This document shows, piece after piece, positions 33,394 through 45,498 of a DNA stretch of 64,000 nt. The notes below the pieces were generated by a model. That model ran no database searches. It was not told the DNA's origin and worked only from the letters and a program-made list of their open reading frames with translations. Source of the DNA: Capsicum annuum (lineage: Eukaryota > Streptophyta > Magnoliopsida > Solanales > Solanaceae); NCBI RefSeq assembly GCF_002878395.1, contig NC_061116.1:123916415-123980414 (forward strand), written 5' to 3'. Position 1 is the stretch's first letter. Each line of letters starts with the position of its first letter. The translations under genes were made by a program, and so were the position numbers.

Positions 33394-35035
33394 TGACTTA
33401 GGTAATGCTGATATCACCAAAAACTAACCTCCAAAGAAGTATGTTGCGATCGATGCCTAATATAGTAACCCAACTCAGGTTTGGGTCGAACCCACTGGGA
33501 ATATGTTGAATAGTATCTCACACTTGATAACGTCCACGAGAGTGCGTAAAATTAAATGGTGGACTTTAAAGTTAATAGTCACTAGTAGCCGAACATGAAT
33601 TCTTTAGTTTGCATATAATAAAAGATGAACACTAAGACTGTGTTCCCCTTGTCTTCACATCTCCATATGTTTCTCGTCTTTGATCCACCTAACCTAGTAC
33701 TTGTGAGTAAAGTTAACAAGATATGCATTATCAACCATCTTGTGAACGTGCTGATAAATCTCACCCCTTACCTGGTGGGTCTTAAGGAGTCGCCTTACTG
33801 TCCTTTCTCTATAACCATCAGTACAACTCTCACCTTTTGAGTCTTGATTTTATTATACGAGGATTGATAGCCTCGATTCACTATTGTAACCTCCTTTTTC
33901 CAATCTAAAACTCCTTTGTGAGGATGTTCTCAAATACATGAAATTCCCAAGCTTCTACAACATCTTCGGTACAATTAATACGAAGGAGATTGCAACACAC
34001 AAAATTACAATAGAATATTTAAATGTCCCACTTCCCTTACGTAGCTAATCCGCAGTTTTCCCACAAACCTAGTCAAGGAATTTTGCCACTCATGCATATA
34101 AAACAATCCATGATAGTCAATAAAGAAGGCATGTAATTAATTGCACAATAATGAAAGAATAAAAATTAGTAATCACCAATTAAATACGAAAGCAAAATCT
34201 CAAGAACAAAATCTGAAAGATAAAAGTATGTGAAAGTATCAAGAAAACTATGAAAACTGAGTAACATAATAATGAATTAACCCTAAGGCATTTATAGTTG
34301 TTTAAAATAAAAAGAAGTCCTAATTAAGTGGACTAGGAAAACTAAGTTGTAAGCGGTGACGTCTTTGGAAATGGGTCATTTGGTCTTTTTAAGACTCGCT
34401 GCCTACAATCATAACTTCCTTTTTTTTTACTTTAGTTTCCACAACTCGTATAGTTACCTTACCTGTGATAGGATCTTACTCATAGTAAATCCAACATATC
34501 CTCTCCTTCAGGTCATTTGGTTTTTTAGTCTTTACGATTCCTCGCCATGAGTAATAGTCAGTCCTTACAACTTATGGTATTCTCTCGTTATAACTGGAGC
34601 TTCAATCTTAAAGTATTGAGACATTGGTCTTATTATTGTTGATCTCTACAAGTTATAGTTTGTCCTGACAACTTGTAGCCTTACATGACTTCAATTTTGG
34701 ACCTTAGGATACCTTACTATTCACATGCATGCTACAACTCGTATTCACTCCTTATGAGTTATGGTCATTTCATACTTAGCTCCTCTAGTGTAGCTTTATC
34801 CACTACCATCCTTCTGAGTTGGGCTATGAGTCATATAGTGTCTTAACAACTCGTATCTTGCCTGTAATTCAAATTTTATAAGACTTTTCTTCAAATTTTG
34901 AGCTCAAACCATATCCTTTCTAATTTCCCAGCACTCATTCTACAAACACATAATATCAACCAAAATAACTTAAGTCCAAGCATCAATTCCTTATTTTTAG
35001 CATTGAGTGTACCATGTTTACAAGGCACATCAACA
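33394..35035 (-). repeat. Element F 3' LTR
   Basis: About 1.64 kb. Its left part (33410-33620) matches 45285-45498, sharing CAAAGAAGTATG…GATGCC, GGGTCGAACC-like and GAGAGTGCGTAAAA words. Its minus-strand start, TGTTGATGTGCCTTGTAAAC (ends at 35035), is the Athila-type LTR start. It carries tacaactcgta/tatgagtcata-type words at 34440-34860. The left border is an estimate. Confidence 0.75.
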
Positions 35036-36479
35036 CCCTCATCATAGATATTTTACATGTCCTCAGAAAAACACAAAATCATTACCCACAAACACATATT
35101 GTTTAACTGTGGAGAATCTATGACCTATTTGATAGATGACTTATAAATCAGTACAAGATCATCTTTACCCCCTTCGGTACAATGATGTGACCCACAGGAA
35201 TTTAATGATTGTATTACATTAGCAACAAACAACTAGGCCTAAGTAATATACACTATCCAAATAGATATACAACTTGACATTGCTATTCTGCACCCTCATA
35301 TTCAAAGAAGTCCCTATTACATAGTTTGATTCATCCTATTAATTCAGGGATGGTCTAGAGAGGCTCACACTTACAATGAAATTCAAATTAGTGTACACAG
35401 AATTCCATAGGCTTGCCATTATACTCTTTACCTAAATTTTAAAACAGTCAGGTTAGGATTACTATAGGACTTTGTTAGGATAGTAATGTAGGCTTGGTGT
35501 GGGTTATGGTATATTTCGGAATTTTTAAGTGACTTAGCCTCCTTGGCACTACATTTTCTTAGGGGTCCACTTTTCCACTATCTTTCTATATAATCCACCT
35601 ATATCTCTGCCTTATTATTTTTTTTAATGTCTATTTTGGGCCGGGTGCGGTTCTCTTTTCTAATTTTTTTCTTTTGCTATTTCTTTTCTTTTTATTTTTA
35701 CCATACCTTCCCTTATTCACTTTTCTATCTATACCTCTTTCTTTGTACCCACTTTTCATTACGCACCCCTATGTATCCACCCTCACCTTAGATAATTTGC
35801 CTGAGTTGGGATGCATAGTGTCGAAGGAGGACCAGGGCCAAAACACATACATTGTAGTGAAACAGGAAGGTGAAATTGGTGTAAACACCAAAAATGAGTT
35901 TGTTAGGATCAAATTAGGGATCAAGTGATTCTTATTTCATTTGTTTCATAATTTTAGGTTCGAGTAGACTATTAAGAGAAAAAAGGCCTTTGATCACTCC
36001 TAACCAAGCTTCCTATAATCTTGGCAAAAGCAACCAGAAAAGTTCTAGATTCCATACACACTGGGAACTAAGTAACGCCTCACACTCACGTTGTACAAGG
36101 TTATATCATTAATCACTACTTATCCAGTCTATGCGCCCATATGCCACAGTCATTTCATCCCTAATCCGAGAGCCATTAAGGGATTCTCAGTGGTTACATG
36201 TGCACATAGATAAAATAGTTTATTATAAAGGAGGGGTATTAATTTTTCACACAGAACCACAACACACATCAAACAATTTGTCTTCAACACACATCTCTCT
36301 CTCACTTAAGCAGCATTATTTTAACAATATAATAACACACAAACATGCTGGTTCATCATTCTAATTGCGGTCTATGGGTTTTGAAACACAACAACAATAA
36401 CCCATGGCAATTGTGGTACACCCTCACCACTAACAAAATCCTATGTATATCCCTAGTGCATCTAGCAATATAAACAGGG
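35036..36479 (-). other. Element F 3' non-coding region
   Basis: This region has no convincing gene on either strand. It contains a long pyrimidine-rich stretch on the plus strand (35590-35790), i.e. purine-rich on the element's coding strand, and scattered CA-rich runs near 36240-36370. Athila-type elements often have a long untranslated region here. Confidence 0.6.
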
Positions 36480-38718
36480 ATCAAGGACATACCTGGGCAC
36501 CCTTGGTGCTATCTCAAGAATCGTCAGCATAGGGGCCCCCAAACTTAACCCTAGTCTAATCAATAGTGGTCGCAATGGCTATCAGGACATCCTAAATAAT
36601 TTTGGTATCAGTGGTGGTCGATGTATTTAGTGGTGAATCAGGCAGTGGAGCTAAATTAGCAGAATCAATGGGTCTCAAACTACCATCCCCTACCACCATC
36701 TTTTATGCCCATATTTTCCAGTCCTTCTCACTCTACACACTTGATATTTTTGTTATTTGAATATTTTCTTCTTCTGTGCTCAGTCTCTTTCTTTTTATAC
36801 CCTTCTTTCAATTTTTTCCTCCTTTAATTTCAACATCACAGATATTTTCAAATTCTTCTACTGACTAGATTTCCATAAGAATTGCAACGGGGTAAACCGG
36901 CCACTCATGTAACTAATTAACCAAGTTTTATAGCTCGGCTACCTCGACATTAACTCTTGCTTTATGCAGGGACTGAACACCTTCAAGTTGATGAGTGATC
37001 CTCAGCTCAAAACCATCCAACCTCTTCTATATCTTCCTAATTTATTCTTCAAGGTTCTTGTCAACCCAGGGTTGTACTCCATTTTCTATCAAGTATACCT
37101 TCATATCCACGGTGCTTAAATTTTTCATCACCTTATTCCACAATGCTTGTGGCACTATTATATAGCCAGTTGTAGTTGACCTAGATATGGATGGACGTGG
37201 GCTATAGTCGAGAGTGGATTAGGGGTACTGAAGATACCAGCTGTATTAGAAGGTTAGGGCTAACATTGCCTAATCTCAACAATCCTGTCATCTACATCAG
37301 TGAATCCAGCAGTATTGGTACTATGGTAACTATTTTGTAGTATCTTAGCTAGCACTACTACTCCTTTTTTTCCATCATAGACATGGGATTTTCTACATCC
37401 TAAATCAACCCAACATTTTTGAAGTTCTTTGGTTAAATATATTGATCTATATGTAGAGGTTTCGACACCCCTGCCTCAAAAAATATTTGAGTCAACATGT
37501 ATGGCAATGCTAGAATTACAACAATACCTATTTCTCATTCATGTATCTCAATGGCACAATTATTCTATATCACAATCATACCCGGCCCTGAGTCCAACTA
37601 CCAATGTTTCAGGGATTGGTCTAAGCACAATGTCCCTAGTTTTGGGACATAATTTATGTCGGGGAAGATTCCACCACACCTTTACCATAAATTTCAAAGT
37701 ATTCTTGGTAATTTCCTGTGTATTTACTCTTTGACCACCAACTACCCAATTAGTTTCATCTCTGTTGATAGCTATAATGGTCGCCATCTAGTGAAATTGA
37801 CCCATCTAATCTGCAATCCCTATTTACTCTTTGGTTATCTTTCATATCTCATCCATGCAATCATCAAGCTTAGCATTATTAATCATGATTGAAAATCTGG
37901 ACCATGTAATATTCTTGAAATAGTCCTTGGGGACATGTTTACCCAAACTTCTCGAATGGTTAGTGCATTCAAAGGCTCACAACTTTTCACAAGTTGTCCT
38001 GAGGGTATTATCTCTTCAACTCCACACTATAAGATGCATAGACCTCCCACACTAATTTAGGACTGAATTTCCCAGGAGCTATGGTCATCTAATGAAAATG
38101 ATACTAAAGGAAATGGACCTCAAACTCAGGCATATTTGACTCTCCTGCTGCAGTCAAACTTCACTCTAAATATATAACAATCTTAGGATTTCCCATGGAT
38201 GGGTTTAATTATATCCCTTTATTATATGTATCTTGTAATTTGGGATACCCCCACCATTTAATGATAAGCACCAAAGCAGCTTTGATGGACAGTGGAATCT
38301 ATGGTGGTGGCAGTGGCTGAATATCAATAGGAGTCATATGCTTCTCACTATCACTCTCATCATTTTCTTCATATGAGTTGGATTCAACCTCTTCTGCATC
38401 CTCATAACCTTCATCATATCATCACCATCCTTTCCAGACTTAGACAATGAATGAGGTGATAAGGTACAAGGATGTTTTATCCTGGGGGTCTTTCTTTGAG
38501 GCGTGACCTCCTCCAAGGTTTTTTGGCCACCCATTGAATCTTCTCTCATGTTTGAGGCTACTTATGCAATGGATATACCTCTTATGAGGTGCTTGACTTA
38601 GTGTTGAGGTCTCTGATATGACAAGTGATCTTGTATACAAACTTTTTTGGTGTTTTCTTTGTTGAGGCTTGCTTCTTTGTTGCATTAGATTTTTGTGCCA
38701 TTTTTCATGTTTCAGCAA
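36480..38718 (-). pseudogene. Element F extra 3' reading frame, decayed plant retrotransposon protein
   Basis: The minus strand opens with an ATG near 38702 and reads a basic start, AQKSNATKKQASTKKTPKKF. An acidic stretch in another frame follows, EEVESNSYEENDESDSEKH (about 38345-38405), then pieces resembling MPEFEVHFL and MTIAPGKFSPKLVWEVYAS (about 38050-38130). These resemble a plant protein often carried downstream of pol in Athila/Tat-type elements and annotated as a putative plant transposon protein. Later parts to 36480 contain short recognisable words and many stops. Its function is not known; an envelope role has been proposed for some Athila frames, but nothing here shows it. Confidence 0.5.
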
Positions 38719-40083
38719 TATTCATTAGTGAATTGTTATCAAATGAAAAAAAAATAACAAAATATGGTGTTAATATGCCTTTACTATTTTCATTATGAAT
38801 TTACTATTTTCATTATGAATAATGGGTACTAGTCATAAGCACTTGGTATGACTCATTTAAACGAGTCATAATGTAGATAGTGACTAGGTCAGTAGTTATG
38901 TGAGACTACGATTCCTCCTAATGAGTCGTAATGTCATACTATGACTTGTTACAAACAATCGTATGCTGACTAGTAACATTTTATACTTTACATAAGTCTC
39001 CCATTTATTATGACTCTTGACTATGAATCATAAGGATTGATTACCACTCTTTTAGTCGACATGTATTGATACTAGAGCCCACACTTTTCTAATCCTTCAT
39101 GTTATCAGTGGTTACGAGTTTTGTAACGACTCATTAAATGTCTTTACGAGTTGTTATTGTCCCTTATCTACTGTAACATGGGGGTTTAGACAGTTTTTTC
39201 AAATACTCAATCCCATCACAATATTTACATTCAAGCACTTATGAATACTCAATACATTCATCCCATCAAACTAGTTTAAAGGAAGAAATCAACTCTTTTA
39301 CTCCCATTACCACAATTCATAAAATTTTCAAGAATAGGGTTCTATTACTTTAAAGCATACATTTTTCAATCAAGAAATTCAATGAAGCACTTACTTTTTC
39401 ACTTTGAGACATGTCAAGTATAAAGCACTTACTTGTTCACTTTGAGATTTGGATTTCTTGACTTTAAATGAACTTGGCCTAGTCTTTGAAAATTTCCTGA
39501 ATTTTGGGATATTTGTTCTTGGTTGATTTTTTTTAGGGATAATGTAGAGTGTTCTTGCGTTGTGTTAGCAAAAAATTTAGAAGGAATCACTATTTGAGTA
39601 ATTGGGTGCCCCTTTTTATTTTAATTGTATTCAAATCATGATTTGGATCGGGTCAACTCGGGAGGTATGATATGTCAGGTCGTTTACAAGGCTTTGGTAC
39701 GACTCGTAACTAAGGCTTACAGGTCGTAGACTCTCCCCATAAAGACTGGAACCTTAACTGGGGCCTCTAGTCATTATGACTCAAGGTGACAAGTTGTAGT
39801 CACCGACTACAACTCATTCTAAGAGTGGTAATTACTCCAAGACAAATTACCTGTTAGTGGTTTGAGTTCCAGGTCCTTACCACTCTTGCTTACGAGTCAT
39901 AATATTTTGTTATGACTCATTGAGAGCTTTGTATAGCTAGTACTAGAAGAATATCTGGATTAATCCTGCATGTTGAACACACATATTACCATAGAGATTA
40001 AATAAGTACAAAACATGGGTTGCCTCCTATGAATACTTGATTTAATATCGTGGCATGATATGGCTATGTTGCATACTCAGGCT
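38719..40083 (-). other. Element F spacer between pol and the 3' reading frame
   Basis: I found no gene here. The region holds an exact 20-bp tandem duplication (38781-38820) and two clusters of tatgactcata/tacgactcgta-like words (38830-38960 and 39700-39930). A subgenomic promoter for the downstream frame would be expected about here, but none can be shown. Confidence 0.6.
38781..38820. repeat. Exact 20-bp tandem duplication
   Basis: TTACTATTTTCATTATGAAT occurs twice head to tail (38781-38800 and 38801-38820). Confidence 0.95.
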
Positions 40084-41330
40084 TTACCAACCATCCTCAT
40101 AGGTTACATCCCATGAAGCTCCTGATTTAACATTGTGGCATGACTCAGTTGCCTTGTTTACATAGACTTCACCAAGGCCCAAATCATCAGTTACCTTAAC
40201 TTCCTCAATGTTACGCATATAGTTCTTGACACTTTGCCTATTAATTTTAAATGGGGCTTCACCACTATGCTTAAATTCTAAAGAACTATATGGAAACACT
40301 CTCACTACATTAAATGGTCCATACAACCAAGACTTCAACTTGCCTGGAAAGAAGAAAAGTCTCAAATTATACAATAACACTTTGTCTCATTGCTCAAATA
40401 GTCTCTTCTCGACTTTAGATTATGATGTAGCTTTATCTTCTACTTTTACTATGAATAATTGTCATAAGCCCAGAGTTGAAACTTATCCAACTCATTTATC
40501 TTAATCTCATCGTTGCAGCATCATGCCACTCAAAGGTTAGCTTCTTCAACACCCATAATGCCTTGTGATCAAGTTCGAAAGGTAAGCGGCACGCCTTGCC
40601 ATACATGAGCTGGTATGGGGAGGCGCCAATAGGAGTTTTGTAAGTTCTCTGATTTGCCTATAATACATCATCCAATATTCTAGACCAATCAGTGCTATTG
40701 ACATTTATATTCTTTGCCAAAATGGACTTGATTTCTCTGTTTGAAACCTTAACCTGTCTGTTTTTTTAGGGTGATAAGGTGTTGCCACCTTATGCTTTAC
40801 TCTATATTTCTTAAGTATACTCTTGAACAGAAAATTGTATAAATGTGACACACCATCACTAGTAAGGGTATGTGCAGTGCCAAATCAAGAAAAAATATAC
40901 TTTTTTCGAAATGTGGTAACACTTCTTCCTTCATTATGGGGAGCTCTATCGCTTCTACCTATTTGGACACATAGTCGACCACAAGAAAAATATATTTCAT
41001 ACCAAAGGATCTCACAAATGTCCACATAAAGTCCACACCCCACACATCAAAGAAATCCTATTCAAAAATAGGGGTCAAAGATAGTTCATGGCGCATCGAA
41101 ATATTACCTTGATGTTTGAATTAATATCAAGTGGCAAGAAAGTTATAAGTATCATTTCTAATTGTTTGCCAGTAGTCCCCATACTGCAAGATCTTATGGG
41201 TTATGCTGATTCCTCCGTAGTGCCCCCAACCGGTGAAGCATGACAAGTCTTTAGAATGCTCATCATCTCCACTTCAGGGATGTATCTACAAATAACTCCA
41301 TCTGCACATATTTTGAATAGATAGTGTTCA
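40084..41330 (-). pseudogene. Element F integrase (Athila type)
   Basis: In coding sense the core begins with the segment GVDFMWTFVRSFGMKYIFLVVDYVSK (about 40960-41050). It continues with SDWSRILDDVL, TYKTPIGASPYQLMYGKACRLPFELDHKALWVLKKL (40530-40680). The C-terminal SH3-like part in 40084-40380 includes PGKLKSWLYGPFNVVRVFPYSSLEF and FKINRQSVKNYM. The zinc domain is poorly kept near 41100-41300. Stops and frame changes are frequent. YGKACHLPVELEHKA-type wording is typical of Athila-lineage integrases. No chromodomain follows, as expected for this lineage. Confidence 0.85.
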
Positions 41331-41999
41331 TCCAAGAAAAAATTCCTAACCACATGCATAAATCTCTTTCTTTACTGGAAGGATAAATTTTCTGGAATGA
41401 GATCTCTTGCCAAATTATTTGCAGTAAACTAGGGAATTAGGTCCTGCAATGCTCCCAAAATCTGCTCATCTATAGAAGAATCATCAATTTTAGTCCCATT
41501 CCCTACTTTCTATATTCTTAATCCTCAAGTTTGGATAAATGATCAACTACTTGTTTTTTTGTAACCATTCATTCTTTTACCTTTAAATTGATCTTTTTTA
41601 GGGAGAGAATTCAACAGATCAATCCAGGCTTTGCATCTTTGAATCTAGGCTTTGCATCTTTATTTTCATCAAGTATCTTACGGATTCATGATATGTATGC
41701 ATAACAACCTTAGTGCCAATCAGATAAGATCGAAATTTCTCAAAGGAAAAAACCAGTGATAGTAGCTCTTATTCAGTAACGGTCTAGTTTTTCTGAGTAG
41801 GGTTTAATTACTTGTTGGAAGAATAGATAGGATATAGAATATTTTCATGCCTTTGGCCCAGAACAACATATAGGGCCACACCTTTTGCATCACACATGAT
41901 CTCAAATCTTATAGTCCAGTCTGGAGATACAATAATAAAGAAAGAGACTAGCCACTCCATCAATCACTCAAAGTATTTCAGACATACCTCATCAATATC
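41331..41999 (-). pseudogene. Element F RNase H (poorly preserved)
   Basis: This region lies between RT and integrase in the element's order. On the minus strand, pieces around 41690-41890 resemble the ALGVVLGQR, IYYASR and LLAIVFA segments of RNase H, in broken frames. A 15-bp word, AGGCTTTGCATCTTT, is duplicated at 41626-41665. The identification rests mainly on position. Confidence 0.6.
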
Positions 42000-42870
42000 A
42001 AAATTCACCTCTTTTTAAAGAGCTCATATAAGGAATTAGCAATCTTTGAAAAATTCTTGATAAATCGCTTTCAAAAACTAGCATGGCCTAAAAGGCATCT
42101 AATTCCCTTGATTGAAATTGGTGGTGGAAACTTCTCAATCACTTTAATTATGTCCTTGTCAACCTCTATGACTCTTTTCAAGATTTGGTGCCCAAGAATA
42201 ATTCCTTCTTTCACCATGAAGTGGCACTTCTCTCAGTTAAGTACAAAGTTGCATTCTTCAAATCATCTTAGAGAATTTTTCAAGTTAACTAAACACTCAT
42301 CAATAGTATCACCAACTAAAGTAAAATCATCCAAAAATACATCAATGATGTCTTCTACCATTATAAATAAGATGGACATCATGCATCTCTGAAATGTGGG
42401 TGGAGTGTTACACAACCTAAATGACATTATTTTGTAGGTAAAGGTCCCATATGGGAAAGTAAAGGTTTTACATTATTTTGTAGGTAAAGGTCCTATATGG
42501 GAAAGTAAAGGTTTTCTTCTCCTGATCTTAAGGAGAAATCATAATCTGATTGTAAGCCAAATATCCACTAAAAACAATAATAGACCTTTCCCATAAGTCT
42601 ATCCAATATCGGTTCCATGAAGAGTATTGGGAAGTGATTGTTTTAGGTCTTGGTGTTTAGCTTCTTGTAGTCTTTGCACACTCTCCAGCCTGTGACTGGT
42701 CTTATTCACATAAGCTAATTCTTGTCATTTGGCACTACTGTAATACCACTTTTCTTTAGGATACATTAAATAGGACTAACCCGCTTGCTATCAGCAAAGG
42801 GGTAAACAACACCAACGTCTAACCACTCAATGATTTCTTTCTTCATTACCTTCTTTATAAGAGGATTCAA
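42000..42870 (-). pseudogene. Element F reverse transcriptase (Athila type)
   Basis: Coding-sense motifs are KKEIIEWLDVGVVYPFADSKRVSP (about 42770-42850), then after a damaged stretch MPFGLCNTPPTFQRCMMSILF (about 42360-42420). VEDIIDVFLDDFTLVGDTIDECLVNLKNSL follows, where FLDD carries both catalytic aspartates, then CNFVLNEKCHF-like, EGIILGHQI and IRCLLGHASFKRFIKNFSKIANSLYELF (about 42010-42110). A tandem duplication of 46 bp lies within it. Several stops are present. The wording differs from the chromovirus RTs elsewhere in the window. Confidence 0.87.
42425..42516. repeat. 46-bp tandem duplication in element F RT
   Basis: The segment CATTATTTTGTAGGTAAAGG… up to AAAGGTTTTA occurs twice head to tail, offset by 46 bases, with one substitution (CCCATATG versus CCTATATG). 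Since 46 is not a multiple of three, it shifts the reading frame. Confidence 0.9.
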
Positions 42871-43768
42871 TCTCTACTGATGCTCTATGCTTGGAATGCA
42901 GTACGATTCATGTTGGATTTTATGATAACACATATTACTAGTGGAATACCCATAATATCCGCAATATTACATCATCTAGCTCATTTGAAATTATGCAACA
43001 TGTATAATGATGACTCTACCTTAGTGTCCATCAAGTCTGTAGGAATAATCACTGGCAAGGTGTTGTTGTTCCCTATAAAAGAATAACGTAAACTAGGTGA
43101 GAGGGCCTTTAAGTCAAATACTGGTGTTTCTTTCTTTAATGGATGAGCGGGAGGAGTGGTTTTATTTTTCAAATCCATGTCAAGCTTCTTTAGAGCGTAA
43201 GTATAAGAAAATCCCCCATACAAAGCATGTACCATCTTGACATACTCCTCAATTCCATCACTGTCAAAATTCCTAAGAACCACTGCTAGTGCTTCAACAC
43301 CCAACATCTCTTCAATTGGAACAGTAACTTCTTTAAGTTTGTCATCAATGGTGTCTGTCAAGGACACAACTCTTATATCATCCAGTTGCTTCAATGACTG
43401 GCATATATTGAAGTTTACCTACTCATCATTGATTTTGAATCTCATCTGTCCCAACTCCATATAAACCAATGCCCTACCCATAACTAGGAAGGGTCTACCC
43501 AAGATAATTGAACTAGGAAGTCCACCTCATAATAATGTATTACAAAATCAGCTAGAATGATGAAGGATGCAACCTTCACCAACATATCACACCAAATACC
43601 AACCAACTTTTTCACGGTTTGATTAGACATTGACAATCTCAGTGGCATTTGTGTAGGTTCTCCTAACCATAATTTCTTAAATAGAATCAGAGGTATAAGA
43701 TTAATACTTGCTCCTAGATCACATAAAGAACGAGGGCAGTTGGAGGATCCAATGTCCATGGAATAGTG
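42871..43768 (-). pseudogene. Element F aspartic protease and protease–RT linker
   Basis: The frame 43484-43759 reads SSNCPRSLCDLGASINLIPLILFKKLWLGEP, the Athila-type retropepsin active-site region. The catalytic site here is DLGAS, where most retroelements have D-S/T-G. It continues with LRLSMSNQTVKKLVGIWCDMLVKVASFIILADFVI and, frameshifted, IILGRPFLVMGRALVYMELGQMRFK. The linker frame 42981-43394 contains the acidic stretch and PVFDLKALSPSLRYSFIGNNNTLPVII, the conserved segment leading into RT. Two to three frames are involved. Confidence 0.86.
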
Positions 43769-45192
43769 AAGGCTCTAGGGTCCTCATTCTTCTCTACCAA
43801 TAATCTAGAGGCAACAACACTGCAATAATAAACATTGTCTGTAGGATCATAACTTATTTTTCTCTTTCTAGTGACCATATCTTTCTTGAATTTTGTATAA
43901 CCACACAATTACATTATTCCCAATATAAGTGGAAAGTTTATAGACAGTTCCTTCAACATAGACAGTCTAAATACTTTGCTTCCTTATCTACATTAGACTC
44001 ATAAGCTCTCTAAGTAAATCTTTGTGCCCCCACGATATTCACCTTTACATCCATCATTAGTGCAAATTGTTTTTAAAGAAGCCCAATATCAGATATGAGA
44101 TGTGCAACCTCTTATGATACCATATAATTACCAGATTTGTAGTCACTAGAAGCTTGAATAACATATGTAATGGCTTCTCTATGAACCTCCTCAGTGTTTC
44201 ATCCTTGGTTGGTGACAAAGATCTCATTTGGCATCTCCTAGTGCATATTCCAACGCAGACGCATAAGTGCATCTCCAGATGTAGTGTTTTCCATTTACCT
44301 AGAGATAACTTTAAAGGATCTATAGGATATCTTCAATAGGTTGGAACGTAGAATCCAATGATAAAGTACCTCGCTCAAATTCTTTTTGAATCAAAACCAT
44401 GCTTCACATATAGACTCAACAAGTAACTGCCAAAAATTATAGATCTCATTTTTTAGTTGTAGCATTCTGAAAGAGGGAAAGAATTGATTCAAAATTATCT
44501 ACGAAGCTCATTCCAAGTCATCATTAAGCCTTTAGGTATTTCCCCCTACAATAATGATGCTTTACCAATTAGTGAAAAAGAAAACAATCAAAACCACAAT
44601 GCTTCCTGATCCACCCCAAGGATTGAATATGAAGTGCATATCCTAGTAAATTTAGTGAGGTGCATATTTTACATCATCTGTTTCTTACCCTAAGACTACA
44701 CCCTTTAGATTCAGTAACTGGATCATTATACTTGTAATATCAAACATACATTAGGCGGTAAAAGAGATGGAACAATATCCCTAGTCTCTACAGGCTCTAC
44801 ATAACCCATGTTTTCATCTTCATCATGTGGTGGTAAATACTGATAGGCTGGATCACTCAAGCTTTGGCACCTCATCCTCTTTCCTAATTTACATTAAGTA
44901 GTGCTCGACGATCATCTGCCAATCTTAGAAAGTCCAGATGTGCATGTTTAGCCAATCGAGCTTCCTCAGCTATTCTTCTCACTTTATCTACCTCTGATAA
45001 CGTTGGTCAATTTTTATATTAGCAACATTATGCGTCTCAGGTGGAGAACGATTTACATTCTGAGGATCTAGAACCCCTAGAGAAATACAATCATGAACTT
45101 GCTCTATCATCCTTTGTGGTTTTTATAAAATCCTCTTTGGCTCAAGATCAATAGGGAGTAAGTGATTACCTTGACTCCTAGAGCTAGGCATC
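43769..45192 (-). pseudogene. Element F gag (heavily decayed)
   Basis: The candidate start at 45192 reads MPSSRSQGNHLLPIDLEPKR, similar to the serine-rich openings of Athila-type Gag proteins. Further pieces in coding sense are IEQVHDCISLGVLDPQNVNRSPPETHNVAN, a segment with YAPH (about 44640), FFPSFRMLQLKNEIYNFWQ (about 44420-44480), SLREAWF-like, and DPTDNVYYCSVVASRLL (about 43800-43860). The frame is interrupted by many stops. The protein would form the particle. Confidence 0.7.
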
Positions 45193-45268
45193 CACCGGCG
45201 TATTCCCAATTACAAATCAAAAATAAAAATTCATGAACTCCACATACTTATATCAACAATTCAAATCG
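45193..45268 (-). other. Element F leader and expected primer-binding site
   Basis: This is a short stretch between the LTR and gag. The tRNA complement cannot be recognised with confidence, either because of decay or because the LTR border is slightly misplaced. Confidence 0.4.
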
Positions 45269-45498
45269 TGATTCCCTAGCATAAAAAATTTGAGGTCGCC
45301 CAAAACTAAACTCCAACAAAGTATGCAGCAGTCGATGCCAAATATAATAACACAACTCAACTATGTTCGAACCAACAGGGAACATACTGAAAAGTATATC
45401 AAACATGACAAAGTCAATGAGAGTGCGTAAAAGTAAATAGGGAGATTTAAAAGTTAATAGTAATAAATATTTGAAATTGAATGCTTTAATTTGTAGTT
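45269..45498 (-). repeat. Element F 5' LTR, stub
   Basis: About 230 bp match the left part of F's 3' LTR (33394-33620). The match stops abruptly at 45498, where the LTR of element E starts with TGTAACACCCC. The remainder of this LTR should lie beyond E, outside the window or deleted. Confidence 0.8.

Larger units (their letters stand above)
33394..45498 (-). mobile_element. Element F: Athila-like Ty3/gypsy element, 5' LTR cut by element E
   Basis: On the minus strand the order is 5' LTR stub, gag, protease, RT, RNase H, integrase, then a long 3' region with an extra decayed reading frame, then the 3' LTR. This layout and the wording of protease (LCDLGASINLIPL), RT (MPFGLCNTPPTFQRCMM) and integrase (YGKACRLPFELDHKALW) are those of the plant Athila/Tat lineages and differ clearly from the chromoviruses A, B, D and H. 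The two LTRs share about 230 bp of compared sequence; the rest of the 5' LTR is absent from the window because E inserted at 45498. Confidence 0.85.

Noticed and set aside
35590..35790. Pyrimidine-rich stretch, considered as a polypurine tract or promoter
   Set aside because: It is about 550 bp from the LTR border and too long and irregular for the plus-strand primer. No further support was found.
37429..37892. Plus-strand open frames of about 80-100 codons
   Set aside because: They lie opposite the decayed 3' reading frame of element F, have no motif and are not conserved elsewhere in the window.
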